Notes: a model not told the origin generated them from the letters alone. Shown: positions 1 to 5,367, numbered from the stretch's first letter. The stretch: DNA of 5,367 nucleotides from Methanomassiliicoccales archaeon (GCA_025457905.1 JALOTM010000088.1:1-5367), one strand, 5' to 3'. Made by a program: numbers and translations.

Positions 1-811
1 CGCTCGGGTCGTCGTAGTTGGTGACGGCCTCCACTATGGCCTTGGCCCTCTCCTCGGGGTTGTCGGACTTGAAGATGCCCGATCCAACGAAAACCCCGTC
101 AGAGCCCAGCTGCATCATCATGGACGCATCGGCCGGGGTGGCGATGCCCCCCGCCGCGAAGTTGATGACCGGCAGCCTCTGCAGCTCCGCCACCTCCTTT
201 ACCAGGTAGAGCGGGGCCTCGATCTTGCGGGCGATGGACATGAGCTCCTCGGACTCCTTGCCCTTGAGCTCGCGCACCTGGGACATTATCATGCGCTGGT
301 GCCGCACGGCCTCGATGACGTTGCCGGTGCCGGCCTCGCCCTTGGTGCGGATCATGGCCGCGCCCTCGTCGATGCGCCTCAACGCCTCGCCCAGGTCCCT
401 AGCGCCGCATACGAAGGGCACGCGGAACTTGCGCTTGTCGACATGGTAGAACGGGTCGGCCGGGGTCAAGACCTCGGACTCGTCGATCATGTCCACCGAG
501 AGGGACTCGAGGATCTGGGCCTCCACGAAATGCCCGATGCGGCACTTGGCCATCACCGGTATGGTGACGTTGTCCATGATCTCCAGGATCTTGACCGGGT
601 CGGCCATGCGGGCCACGCCACCTTGGGCGCGGATGTCGGCAGGGACGCGCTCCAGGGCCATGACGGCCACTGCGCCCGCGTCCTCGGCTATACCTGCCTG
701 CTCGGCATTGGTCACGTCCATGACCACACCGCCCTGCTGCATCTTTGCGAAACCCCTCTTGACCAGCTCGGTTCCGAAGCGGAGCTTGGTCATGTCCAGT
801 TCGAAAGGCAT
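1..811 (-). CDS. pdxS: Pyridoxal 5'-phosphate synthase lyase subunit PdxS (C-terminus beyond window)
   Basis: Reading the minus strand from the ATG at 811-809 gives 270 uninterrupted codons to the window edge; PdxS proteins are usually about 290-300 residues, so some 25-35 C-terminal residues are missing. PdxS is a TIM-barrel enzyme that condenses ribose 5-phosphate, glyceraldehyde 3-phosphate and ammonia into PLP, the ammonia coming from the glutaminase PdxT. Family hallmarks are visible: MDV at about 31-33 (the catalytic Asp), [11 protein letters not shown] at 52-62, VMAKCRIGH at 86-94 with Lys89 (equivalent to the first Schiff-base lysine, Lys81 of Bacillus PdxS), [10 protein letters not shown] at 110-119, and RTKGE at 155-159 with Lys157 (equivalent to Lys149). 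The phosphate-binding stretches [12 protein letters not shown] and [14 protein letters not shown] follow. The start is supported by GGTGGTGA six bases upstream. No pdxT is seen in the window; the gene is transcribed away from the aminotransferase. Identification is secure. Confidence 0.97.
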   Translation of the reverse strand, partial: MPFELDMTKLRFGTELVKRGFAKMQQGGVVMDVTNAEQAGIAEDAGAVAVMALERVPADIRAQGGVARMADPVKILEIMDNVTIPVMAKCRIGHFVEAQILESLSVDMIDESEVLTPADPFYHVDKRKFRVPFVCGARDLGEALRRIDEGAAMIRTKGEAGTGNVIEAVRHQRMIMSQVRELKGKESEELMSIARKIEAPLYLVKEVAELQRLPVINFAAGGIATPADASMMMQLGSDGVFVGSGIFKSDNPEERAKAIVEAVTNYDDPS

Positions 812-817
812 TTTAGG

Positions 818-825
818 TCACCACC
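818..825 (-). promoter_or_regulatory. Shine-Dalgarno site of pdxS
   Basis: The minus strand reads GGTGGTGA, six bases before the ATG at 811. Its GGTGA core complements the archaeal 16S rRNA 3' end. It fixes the pdxS start and shows that this gene, unlike several neighbours, is translated from a leadered mRNA. Confidence 0.75.
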
Positions 826-868
826 TGCTCTAATACCCATATCATATTTGAACCTTGCATGAAATGAA

Positions 869-877
869 TTTATTAGT
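869..877 (-). promoter_or_regulatory. Candidate TATA box for pdxS
   Basis: On the minus strand the segment reads CTAATAAAT. A transcription start about 26 bases downstream would fall near 847 and leave a leader of roughly 35 bases that still contains the Shine-Dalgarno. A second AT-rich candidate, AAATATGA at 842-849, would start the RNA inside the Shine-Dalgarno and is less likely. The assignment rests on spacing and composition only. Confidence 0.35.
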
Positions 878-880
878 ACT

Positions 881-894
881 TTATTGAACAATAA
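881..894. repeat. Short inverted repeat in the pdxS/aminotransferase divergent region
   Basis: TTATTG and CAATAA form perfect six-base arms around a two-base AA spacer, near the middle of the 163-base divergent intergenic region (812-974). It could be an operator for either gene. In DNA this AT-rich a repeat of this size can also arise by chance. Confidence 0.35.
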
Positions 895-904
895 TATACA
901 TTAA

Positions 905-914
905 TAATGCATTA
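905..914. repeat. Perfect 10-base palindrome TAATGCATTA
   Basis: The palindrome lies within TTAATAATGCATTAA (901-915), upstream of the aminotransferase promoter-like box. The same string minus one G occurs at 4470-4483, before the nucleotide-sugar dehydrogenase. It may be a regulator site or merely AT-rich promoter sequence. Confidence 0.35.
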
Positions 915-944
915 AAACAGACCAAGAACCGATTCTGCAAAGCC

Positions 945-951
945 TAAAATA
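945..951 (+). promoter_or_regulatory. Candidate TATA box for the aminotransferase
   Basis: TAAATA-like element reading TAAAATA, preceded by a purine-rich GCAAAGCC that could serve as a BRE. Its centre is 27 bases before the ATG at 975, the usual archaeal TATA-to-start-site distance, so transcription would begin at or next to that ATG (leaderless). There is no Shine-Dalgarno before 963, 975 or 990, which supports this reading. Confidence 0.5.
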
Positions 952-974
952 CGCTCGTCGGCATGGCCTCTGGG

Positions 975-2129
975 ATGGTAGCCGAGCGCATGCATCGCGT
1001 CCCCGAGTCGGGGACGGTCCGCATCTCCAATCTCGTTAGCAGGTTGAAGTCCGAGGGCGTCGATGTGATCTCGTTCTCCGTGGGCGAGCCGGACTTCCCC
1101 ACTCCGGAGAACATAACCCAGGCGGCCATCAAAGCATTGCAGGACCATTTCACGCATTACACGCCCTCTTCGGGGATACCCGAGCTGCGCAAGGCCGTGG
1201 CCGACAAGTCAAGGAAGGAGAACGGGATCCCCTGCGAGGCGCAGCACGTCATCATCACCCCCACCAAGCATGCTCTCTTCATGGCCTCCCTGGCCATGGT
1301 GGACGAGGGCGACGAGGTGATCCTCCCCGACCCGGCCTGGGGCACCTTCGAGGCTCTAGTGAGGCTGGCCGGGGGGGTCCCCAAGTTCGTCAAGGTGCGG
1401 CCGGAGGACGACTATCGGATGCTTCCGGAGGGCGTGGCGGAGGCCATCACCCCGAGGACGAGAATGGTCCTCAGCAACTCACCGTCCAACCCCCTTGGCT
1501 CGGTGGCGGAGGAGAGCGACGTCCGGGGCATATCCGATCTGGCCAAGGACCATGACCTGGTGGTGCTCTCGGACGAGACCTATGAGAAGATAATCTTCGA
1601 AGGGAGGCACCACTCCTTCGCCGCGCAGCCGGGGATGTTCGAGCGCACCATCACCTTCAACGGCTTCTCCAAGACCTATGCCATGACGGGCTGGCGGCTC
1701 GGATGGGTGATCGCCCCGCCGGACATCACCAAGGAGATTGGCAAGCTCCAGACCCAGTCGGTCACCAACGCCACGTCCTTCGCCCAGGTGGCCGGCGTGG
1801 AGGCCCTGCTCGGCCCCCAGGAGTCCGTGAGGGCCATGATCCGGGAGTTCCATGCTAGGCGGGACCTCGTATATCGCCTGCTGGAGGGGATCCCCCAGAT
1901 GAGCTGCCCAAAGCCCAAGGGGGCGTTCTACATGTTCCCCCGCTACTCGGTGAAGATGAGCTCCGAGGACCTGACCATGTACCTCATTAAGGAGGCGAAT
2001 GTGGCCGTGACGCCCGGGTCGAGCTTCGGGCCCTCGGGGGAGGGCCACGTCCGGATCTCCTACGCGGCCTCGAGGCAGGACCTGACCGAGGGGATGGGGC
2101 GCATCAAGGAAGCGCTGCAAAAGCTCTAG
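975..2129 (+). CDS. PLP-dependent class I/II aminotransferase (aspartate aminotransferase-like)
   Basis: A fold-type I aminotransferase moving an amino group between an amino acid and a 2-oxo acid; the exact substrate cannot be read from sequence. From the ATG at 975 the protein has 384 residues, normal for the family. Visible landmarks in this numbering: SVGEPDFPTP at 35-44; the NxPxNPxG motif as NSPSNPLG at 168-175, Asn172 contacting the cofactor; DETY at 200-203, with Asp200 for the pyridine nitrogen and Tyr203 for its hydroxyl; SKTYAMTGWRLGW at 232-244 with Schiff-base Lys233 and Arg241; and HVRISYA at 358-364 with Arg360 for the substrate carboxylate. The phosphate loop reads TPTKHA, one residue shorter than the common TxGAKxA. 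In-frame ATGs also lie at 963 and 990; 975 is preferred because it sits 27 bases after a TATA-like box and, from memory of the family, matches the usual N-terminus. It is divergent from pdxS, whose product is its cofactor. Family certain, specificity unknown. Confidence 0.93.
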   Translation: MVAERMHRVPESGTVRISNLVSRLKSEGVDVISFSVGEPDFPTPENITQAAIKALQDHFTHYTPSSGIPELRKAVADKSRKENGIPCEAQHVIITPTKHALFMASLAMVDEGDEVILPDPAWGTFEALVRLAGGVPKFVKVRPEDDYRMLPEGVAEAITPRTRMVLSNSPSNPLGSVAEESDVRGISDLAKDHDLVVLSDETYEKIIFEGRHHSFAAQPGMFERTITFNGFSKTYAMTGWRLGWVIAPPDITKEIGKLQTQSVTNATSFAQVAGVEALLGPQESVRAMIREFHARRDLVYRLLEGIPQMSCPKPKGAFYMFPRYSVKMSSEDLTMYLIKEANVAVTPGSSFGPSGEGHVRISYAASRQDLTEGMGRIKEALQKL

Positions 2130-2130
2130 C

Positions 2131-2313
2131 TCAGCGCTCCTCGGGGATCAGCATGTTGGGGATGGCGTCCTCGATGGGATAGTCTATCCTGCACCTGGAG
2201 CAGGTGATCACGCCCTCCAGGACCTCTCCCTTCTCCTCCTTGGTCACCTTCAGGTCAAGGGGATGGTGCTTGCACTTGGGGCAGGCCAGTATCTCCATCA
2301 GGGATCTCTTCAT
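2131..2313 (-). CDS. Trm112-family zinc-ribbon protein
   Basis: A 60-residue protein from the ATG at 2313-2311. It begins MKRSLMEILACPKC and carries two Cys-x-x-Cys pairs, Cys11/Cys14 (CPKC) and Cys38/Cys41 (CSRC), followed by YPIEDAIPNMLIPEE at about 45-59, the typical Trm112/UPF0434 ending. In eukaryotes and haloarchaea Trm112 is a small obligate partner that stabilises and activates several SAM-dependent methyltransferases acting on tRNA, rRNA or release factor; that role is inferred here and no methyltransferase gene is in the window. An in-frame ATG at 2370 would add 19 residues without family resemblance, so the shorter form is chosen; it also fits a TATA-like box 28 bases upstream. Its stop lies one base from the convergent aminotransferase stop, and its upstream side is divergent with the oxidoreductase gene. 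Too short to assign one enzyme partner. Confidence 0.9.
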   Translation of the reverse strand: MKRSLMEILACPKCKHHPLDLKVTKEEKGEVLEGVITCSRCRIDYPIEDAIPNMLIPEER

Positions 2314-2337
2314 CAGGACCGGATTGATAACGCCTCT

Positions 2338-2344
2338 GATTAAT
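2338..2344 (-). promoter_or_regulatory. Candidate TATA box for the Trm112-family gene
   Basis: The minus strand reads ATTAATC, centred 28 bases before the ATG at 2313. No good Shine-Dalgarno precedes that ATG, so a leaderless transcript is plausible. The box would fall inside the coding region if the longer start at 2370 were real, a further argument for the shorter form. Confidence 0.4.
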
Positions 2345-2406
2345 GTTGCCCTCTCGGCCTGGCAACTCATCGATAACGAGCACGCCCTGGCCAGCGGCGC
2401 GAAGCG

Positions 2407-2413
2407 TAAATAT
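2407..2413 (+). promoter_or_regulatory. TATA box for the oxidoreductase-threonine aldolase operon
   Basis: TAAATAT stands out in GC-rich surroundings and is preceded by GCGAAGCG, a plausible BRE. Its centre lies 25 bases before the ATG at 2435, implying a leaderless transcript. A GAGGT at 2429-2433 is only one base from the ATG, too near to act as a normal ribosome site. Confidence 0.6.
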
Positions 2414-2434
2414 CCCGATTACTTATCGAGGTCC

Positions 2435-3415
2435 ATGCTCAAGGTAGGGGTGATAGGGGTCGGCTCCATGGGCCAGAACCACGCCCGCATCTACTCGGAG
2501 ACCGCCGAGCTGGTCGGGGTCTACGACCTGGACCGGGCCCAGTGCAAGAAGGTCGCCGAGCGCTTCGGCACCAAGGCCTTCGACTCCGTGGAAGGGATGC
2601 TTTCCGAGGTGGACGCCGTCAGCGTCTGCACCATCACCTCCACCCACCATGACATCGCAGAGAAGGCCATAGGGGCGGGGAGGGGCCTGCTGGTGGAGAA
2701 GCCCTTCACCGGCTCGTCCGAGACCGCCGCCGACCTATGCCGCAAGGCGGAGCGGGAGGGCGTCACCCTGGCCGCAGGGTTCGTGGAGCGCCACAACCCG
2801 GTGGTGGGGGCGGCGAGGGAGGCCCTGCAGGCGGGGCGTTTCGGGAAGGCCATATCCTTCGCCTCGCGGCGCGTGTCCTCGTTCCCTGCGAGGATAAGGG
2901 ACGTGGGCGTCATCATGGACCTGGGGATACACGACGTGGACGTGCTGCGCTACCTCACCGGGGAGGAGGCCAGGTCCGTCTTCGCTTTGGGAGGGAGGTT
3001 CTCCAACCCCACCTACGAGGACCATGCCAGCATGCTGGTGGAGACCAAGGGCGGGCTCGAGGCCTACCTGGAGGTCAACTGGCTCACGCCCATGAAGGTG
3101 CGCAAGGTCTCCCTCACCTGCAGCGGGGGCTTTGTGCAGCTGGACTATATGGACCAGAGCATGGAGATATCATCATCCACGATCAAGGAGTTCGACGCCG
3201 CGGACGCCTTCCGCGTTCCCCTGGAATACGACGTGCGACGGGTATCCGTCCGCAAAGAGGAGCCTTTGAGGCGCGAGCTGGAGGACTTCCTGCGCGCTTC
3301 GGAGACGGGTGGGCGCCCGTGCGCCGGCGGCGAGGACGCCTGGGCAGACCTCAAGCTCTGCGAGGCGGCGCTGCAGTCGCTCAGGACTGGTAAGAAGTTC
3401 ACATTGGAGGGATGA
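2435..3415 (+). CDS. Gfo/Idh/MocA-family NAD(P)-dependent oxidoreductase
   Basis: A 326-residue dehydrogenase with the family's two-domain plan: an N-terminal Rossmann fold (about 1-120) and a C-terminal alpha/beta substrate domain. The nucleotide-binding GxGxxG is GVGSMG at 8-13, with acidic Asp31 at the end of the second strand, which favours NAD. The family EKP motif is at 88-90 (Lys89 near nicotinamide), and MDLGIHDVD at 161-169 supplies the usual catalytic Asp/His pair region (Asp162, His166, Asp167). Members oxidise or reduce hydroxyls of sugars, inositols or sugar nucleotides; some methanogen members are UDP-N-acetylglucosamine 3-dehydrogenases, a possible role here given the nucleotide-sugar dehydrogenase downstream, but unproven. 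The open frame extends back to 2204, but that part lies opposite the Trm112-family gene and resembles nothing; the ATG at 2435 starts directly at the Rossmann strand and follows a TATA box. It is co-transcribed with the threonine aldolase four bases downstream. Confidence 0.93.
   Translation: MLKVGVIGVGSMGQNHARIYSETAELVGVYDLDRAQCKKVAERFGTKAFDSVEGMLSEVDAVSVCTITSTHHDIAEKAIGAGRGLLVEKPFTGSSETAADLCRKAEREGVTLAAGFVERHNPVVGAAREALQAGRFGKAISFASRRVSSFPARIRDVGVIMDLGIHDVDVLRYLTGEEARSVFALGGRFSNPTYEDHASMLVETKGGLEAYLEVNWLTPMKVRKVSLTCSGGFVQLDYMDQSMEISSSTIKEFDAADAFRVPLEYDVRRVSVRKEEPLRRELEDFLRASETGGRPCAGGEDAWADLKLCEAALQSLRTGKKFTLEG
3406..3415 (+). promoter_or_regulatory. Shine-Dalgarno site of the threonine aldolase gene
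   Basis: GGAGGGATGA, with GGAGG ending nine bases before the ATG at 3420 and a GATGA overlapping the stop codon of the oxidoreductase. It fixes the start at 3420 and indicates internal initiation, possibly by translational coupling, within one transcript. Confidence 0.7.
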
Positions 3416-3419
3416 CCAG

Positions 3420-4433
3420 ATGAGGAAGATCGACCTGCGCAGCGACACATTCACCCTGCCCACGCCGGAGATGATGGAGGCCATCGCCTCCGCAGAGCTG
3501 GGGGACGACGTGGCCCGGGAGGACCCCACCGTCATCCGCCTGGAGGAGATGGCCGCCCGTCGCTTCGGCAGGGAGGCAGGTCTCCTGGTGCCCAGTGGCA
3601 CGGCGGGCAACCTGGTATCGGTCATGACCCATTGCCGCCACGGGGACGAGCTGTATTGCGAGGCGGAGGCGCACGTCTATTTCTATGAGGTGGGAGGGCT
3701 CAGCGCCGTGGCCGGTGTCCTGCCGCGGCTCATCAAGGGGACGAGGGGAGTCTACAGCGCGGAGCAGCTGGAATCGACGTACCGCGGCCGCGAGCTGCAT
3801 TTCCCCAACCCTTCCCTGGTCTGCATCGAGAACACGCACAACCGTGCGGGCGGGACCTGCTGGACCCCTCGCCAGGTGGAGGAGGTGGCCGCCTCCGCCC
3901 ACGACCGCGGCATGAGGGTGCACATAGACGGGGCGCGCATCTTCAACGCCTGCGTGGCCCTGGACGTAGAGCCGAGGGACTACGCCCGCCACGTGGACAG
4001 CATTACCTTCTGCCTCTCCAAGGGGCTCTCCTGCCCGGTAGGCTCGGTGATCGTGGGCGACAGGGAGTTCATCGAGCGGGCGCGCAAGAACCGCAAGATC
4101 ATCGGCGGGGGGATGAGGCAGGCGGGCATCATCGCCGCCCCGGGGATCGTGGCCTTGGAGCGCATGGTGGGTCGCCTGAAGGACGATCATGACAACGCCA
4201 GGCTGCTGGCCAAGGGCCTGGCTGCCCAAGGGCTGAGCATAGACATGGCCACGGTCCAGACCAACATCGTGGTGGCGGACACCTCGCCCGCCAAGGCCGC
4301 CGACTACATCGCCCGGGCCAAGAGGAACGGTATCCTGTGCTCCTCCTTCGGCAGGAACCTCGTGCGGTTCGTCACTCACCACGGCATAACGGAGGCGGAC
4401 ATCCGGGAGGCGTTGGACCGGCTTGGCACCTGA
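3420..4433 (+). CDS. ltaE: Low-specificity threonine aldolase
   Basis: A 337-residue fold-type I PLP enzyme, close to the 333 residues of E. coli LtaE. It cleaves L-threonine or L-allo-threonine to glycine and acetaldehyde, or acts on related beta-hydroxy amino acids. Family signatures: DLRSDT at 5-10, GDDVAREDPTV at 28-38, SGTAGN at 59-64 (phosphate region), His85 in EAHVYFYEVGG (aromatic stacking on the cofactor), ENTHN at 137-141, HIDGARIFNA at 168-177 with Asp170 and Arg173, CLSKGLSCPVGS at 198-209 with Schiff-base Lys201, GGGMRQAG at 229-236, and LVRFVTHH at 314-321 with Arg316 for the carboxylate. An open frame runs back to 3309, overlapping the upstream gene, but homology begins with MRKIDLRSDT and a good ribosome site precedes 3420. 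It follows the oxidoreductase by four bases, so the two form an operon; the metabolic tie is unclear. In the cell it may supply glycine or break down threonine. Confidence 0.95.
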   Translation: MRKIDLRSDTFTLPTPEMMEAIASAELGDDVAREDPTVIRLEEMAARRFGREAGLLVPSGTAGNLVSVMTHCRHGDELYCEAEAHVYFYEVGGLSAVAGVLPRLIKGTRGVYSAEQLESTYRGRELHFPNPSLVCIENTHNRAGGTCWTPRQVEEVAASAHDRGMRVHIDGARIFNACVALDVEPRDYARHVDSITFCLSKGLSCPVGSVIVGDREFIERARKNRKIIGGGMRQAGIIAAPGIVALERMVGRLKDDHDNARLLAKGLAAQGLSIDMATVQTNIVVADTSPAKAADYIARAKRNGILCSSFGRNLVRFVTHHGITEADIREALDRLGT

Positions 4434-4469
4434 CAGGGTAGCTAGGGGCGGTTGGGCGCGTGGGCCGAA

Positions 4470-4483
4470 TTAATAATCATTAA
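4470..4483 (+). promoter_or_regulatory. AT-rich promoter element before the nucleotide-sugar dehydrogenase
   Basis: TTAATAATCATTAA is an imperfect palindrome (12 of 14 positions symmetric) in the 76-base gap after the threonine aldolase. Its right end lies about 27-33 bases before the ATG at 4510, so it probably contains the TATA box of a separate promoter with no or a very short leader. No clear Shine-Dalgarno precedes 4510. It nearly repeats the sequence at 901-915. Confidence 0.45.
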
Positions 4484-4509
4484 GTCAGGCACGCTCATGT
4501 AGGGTCGTC

Positions 4510-5367
4510 ATGCCGGGAAGACTGCAATCGTTGCTGACCAAGAGGGGGCCTATCAGGCGGATCGGCGTGATAGGCATGGGATACGTCGGGATCCCCGCCG
4601 CCGCCCTCTTCGCAGACTCGGAGAAGTTCGACATGGTCCTGGGGTTCCAGCGCGCGTCCCCCTCGTCAGGTTACAAGATCGACATGCTGAACCGGGGCGA
4701 GAGCCCCCTGAAGGGCGAGGAGCCAGGGTTGGAGGAGCTGCTCAAGAAGGTGGTCGCGGGCAGCAAGTTCCATTGCACCTCCGACTTCTCGAGGATATCC
4801 GAGCTGGACGCGGTTGCGCTGGCCATCCAGACGCCCTTCGCCAACCCCAAGGACTTGGAGCCTGACTTCACCGCCCTGAACGAGGGCATCCGCAACGTGG
4901 GCAAGCACCTGCGACCGGGGATGCTGGTGGTTCTGGAGTCGACCATCACGCCTGGCACCACTGAGGGCATGGCCCGCCAGATCCTGGAGGAGGAGTCGGG
5001 GCTCACCGCGGGCGAGGACTTCGCCCTGGCGCATGCGCCGGAGAGGGTGATGGTCGGGCGCCTGCTGAGGAACATCAGGGAGCATGACCGGATCGTGGGC
5101 GGCATAGACGAGGCCAGCACCGAGCGGGCCGTGGAGCTCTATGCCCCCGTGCTGACCAAGGGCAGGATAATCAGGATGACGGCCACGGCGGCGGAGGTCA
5201 CCAAGACCGCCGAGAACACCTTCCGGGATCTGCAGATAGCGGCCGTGAACCAGCTGGCATTGTACTGCGAGGCCATGGGCGTGAACGTCTATGATGTGAG
5301 GGCGGGGATCGACAGCCTGAAGGGCGAGGGGATCACTCGCGCCGTCCTCTGGCCGGGGGCGGGGGTG
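4510..5367 (+). CDS. Nucleotide-sugar dehydrogenase, UDP-glucose/GDP-mannose dehydrogenase family (3' end beyond window)
   Basis: The 286 codons in the window are open to the edge; family members have roughly 400-450 residues. These enzymes oxidise the C6 hydroxyl of a sugar nucleotide to a carboxylate in two NAD-dependent steps, giving uronic acids for surface glycans or N-glycans. Visible: a Rossmann GxGxxG as GMGYVG at 22-27, GESPLKGEEPGLEEL at 63-77, QTPF at about 113-116, ESTITPGTT at 143-151, HAPERVMVGR at 175-184 (substrate loop), and AEVTKTAENTFRDLQIA at 228-244 with catalytic-type Lys232 and Asn236. The window stops at WPGAGV, immediately before the GGHC motif expected to hold the catalytic cysteine. 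Instead of an acidic residue ending the second strand it has GFQRASPSSGYKI at 45-57, so cofactor preference is uncertain. The substrate is not readable; UDP-N-acetylmannosamine, UDP-N-acetylglucosamine or UDP-glucose are all possible. The start at 4510 is the only nearby ATG in frame; one at 4497 runs straight into a stop. Confidence 0.92.
   Translation, partial: MPGRLQSLLTKRGPIRRIGVIGMGYVGIPAAALFADSEKFDMVLGFQRASPSSGYKIDMLNRGESPLKGEEPGLEELLKKVVAGSKFHCTSDFSRISELDAVALAIQTPFANPKDLEPDFTALNEGIRNVGKHLRPGMLVVLESTITPGTTEGMARQILEEESGLTAGEDFALAHAPERVMVGRLLRNIREHDRIVGGIDEASTERAVELYAPVLTKGRIIRMTATAAEVTKTAENTFRDLQIAAVNQLALYCEAMGVNVYDVRAGIDSLKGEGITRAVLWPGAGV

Noticed and set aside
299..862. A 187-codon plus-strand open frame opposite pdxS
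   Set aside because: It is the shadow of pdxS in another frame, with a His/Asp/Leu-rich composition and no domain motif; its end runs into the pdxS promoter region.
1479..2120. A 213-codon minus-strand open frame opposite the aminotransferase
   Set aside because: No recognisable motif, composition of an antisense shadow, and no promoter or ribosome site of note.
2370..2426. TCGATAA at 2370-2376 and TTATCGA at 2423-2429 as a paired operator
   Set aside because: The seven-base arms are perfect but 46 bases apart and do not extend; in a 121-base region this is weak and may be chance.
2204..2434. A 77-residue N-terminal extension of the Gfo/Idh/MocA oxidoreductase
   Set aside because: It would overlap most of the Trm112-family gene and its promoter, has no family resemblance, and the Rossmann fold begins right at the ATG at 2435 after a TATA box.
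2737..3393. A 218-codon plus-strand open frame within the oxidoreductase gene
   Set aside because: Its product is extremely rich in Gly and Arg, typical of an out-of-frame reading of GC-rich DNA, and the oxidoreductase frame carries the recognised motifs.
3399..4382. A 327-codon minus-strand open frame opposite the threonine aldolase gene
   Set aside because: It is rich in His, Gly, Pro, Val and Ala as expected for the complement of GC-rich coding DNA, matches no family I recognise, and lies fully opposite a gene with all its catalytic motifs.
1..5367. CRISPR arrays, tRNA or rRNA genes, insertion sequences, attachment sites
   Set aside because: No regularly spaced repeats, cloverleaf-like segments, rRNA-like stretches, transposase genes or terminal inverted repeats were found; almost all bases are taken by six ordinary genes.

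Overview
The window looks like ordinary chromosomal DNA of a GC-rich archaeon, tightly packed with metabolic genes. Pointers to Archaea are a Trm112-type zinc protein, AT-rich TATA-like boxes about 25-28 bases before several start codons that lack a Shine-Dalgarno (leaderless arrangement), and two GGTGA/GGAGG-type ribosome sites elsewhere. A Thermoplasmata or Methanomassiliicoccales-like methanogen is my best guess from general character; this is inference and no marker gene proves it.

Layout. (1) 1-811, minus strand: pdxS, the synthase subunit of the glutamine-dependent pyridoxal 5'-phosphate (PLP) synthase, cut at its C-terminus by the window edge. (2) 812-974: an AT-rich divergent intergenic region with promoter-like boxes for both sides, a short inverted repeat and a 10-base palindrome. 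(3) 975-2129, plus strand: a class I/II PLP-dependent aminotransferase. (4) 2131-2313, minus strand: a 60-residue Trm112-family protein whose stop codon lies one base from that of the aminotransferase. (5) 2314-2434: a second divergent promoter region. (6) 2435-3415 and 3420-4433, plus strand: a Gfo/Idh/MocA-family oxidoreductase and a low-specificity threonine aldolase, four bases apart and evidently one transcript. (7) 4434-4509: a short AT-rich promoter region. (8) 4510-5367, plus strand: a UDP-glucose/GDP-mannose dehydrogenase family nucleotide-sugar dehydrogenase, cut by the window end just before its expected catalytic cysteine motif.

How the genes relate. PdxS makes PLP, and the aminotransferase and threonine aldolase both use it, so the left part has a PLP/amino-acid flavour. 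The Gfo/Idh oxidoreductase and the nucleotide-sugar dehydrogenase suggest that surface-sugar metabolism begins on the right. These links are inferred from proximity only. I see no mobile element, CRISPR array, RNA gene or obviously new system. The points most worth a second look are the altered NAD-binding region of the nucleotide-sugar dehydrogenase, a shortened phosphate-binding loop in the aminotransferase, the repeated leaderless promoter geometry, and a near-identical AT-rich motif in two promoter regions.
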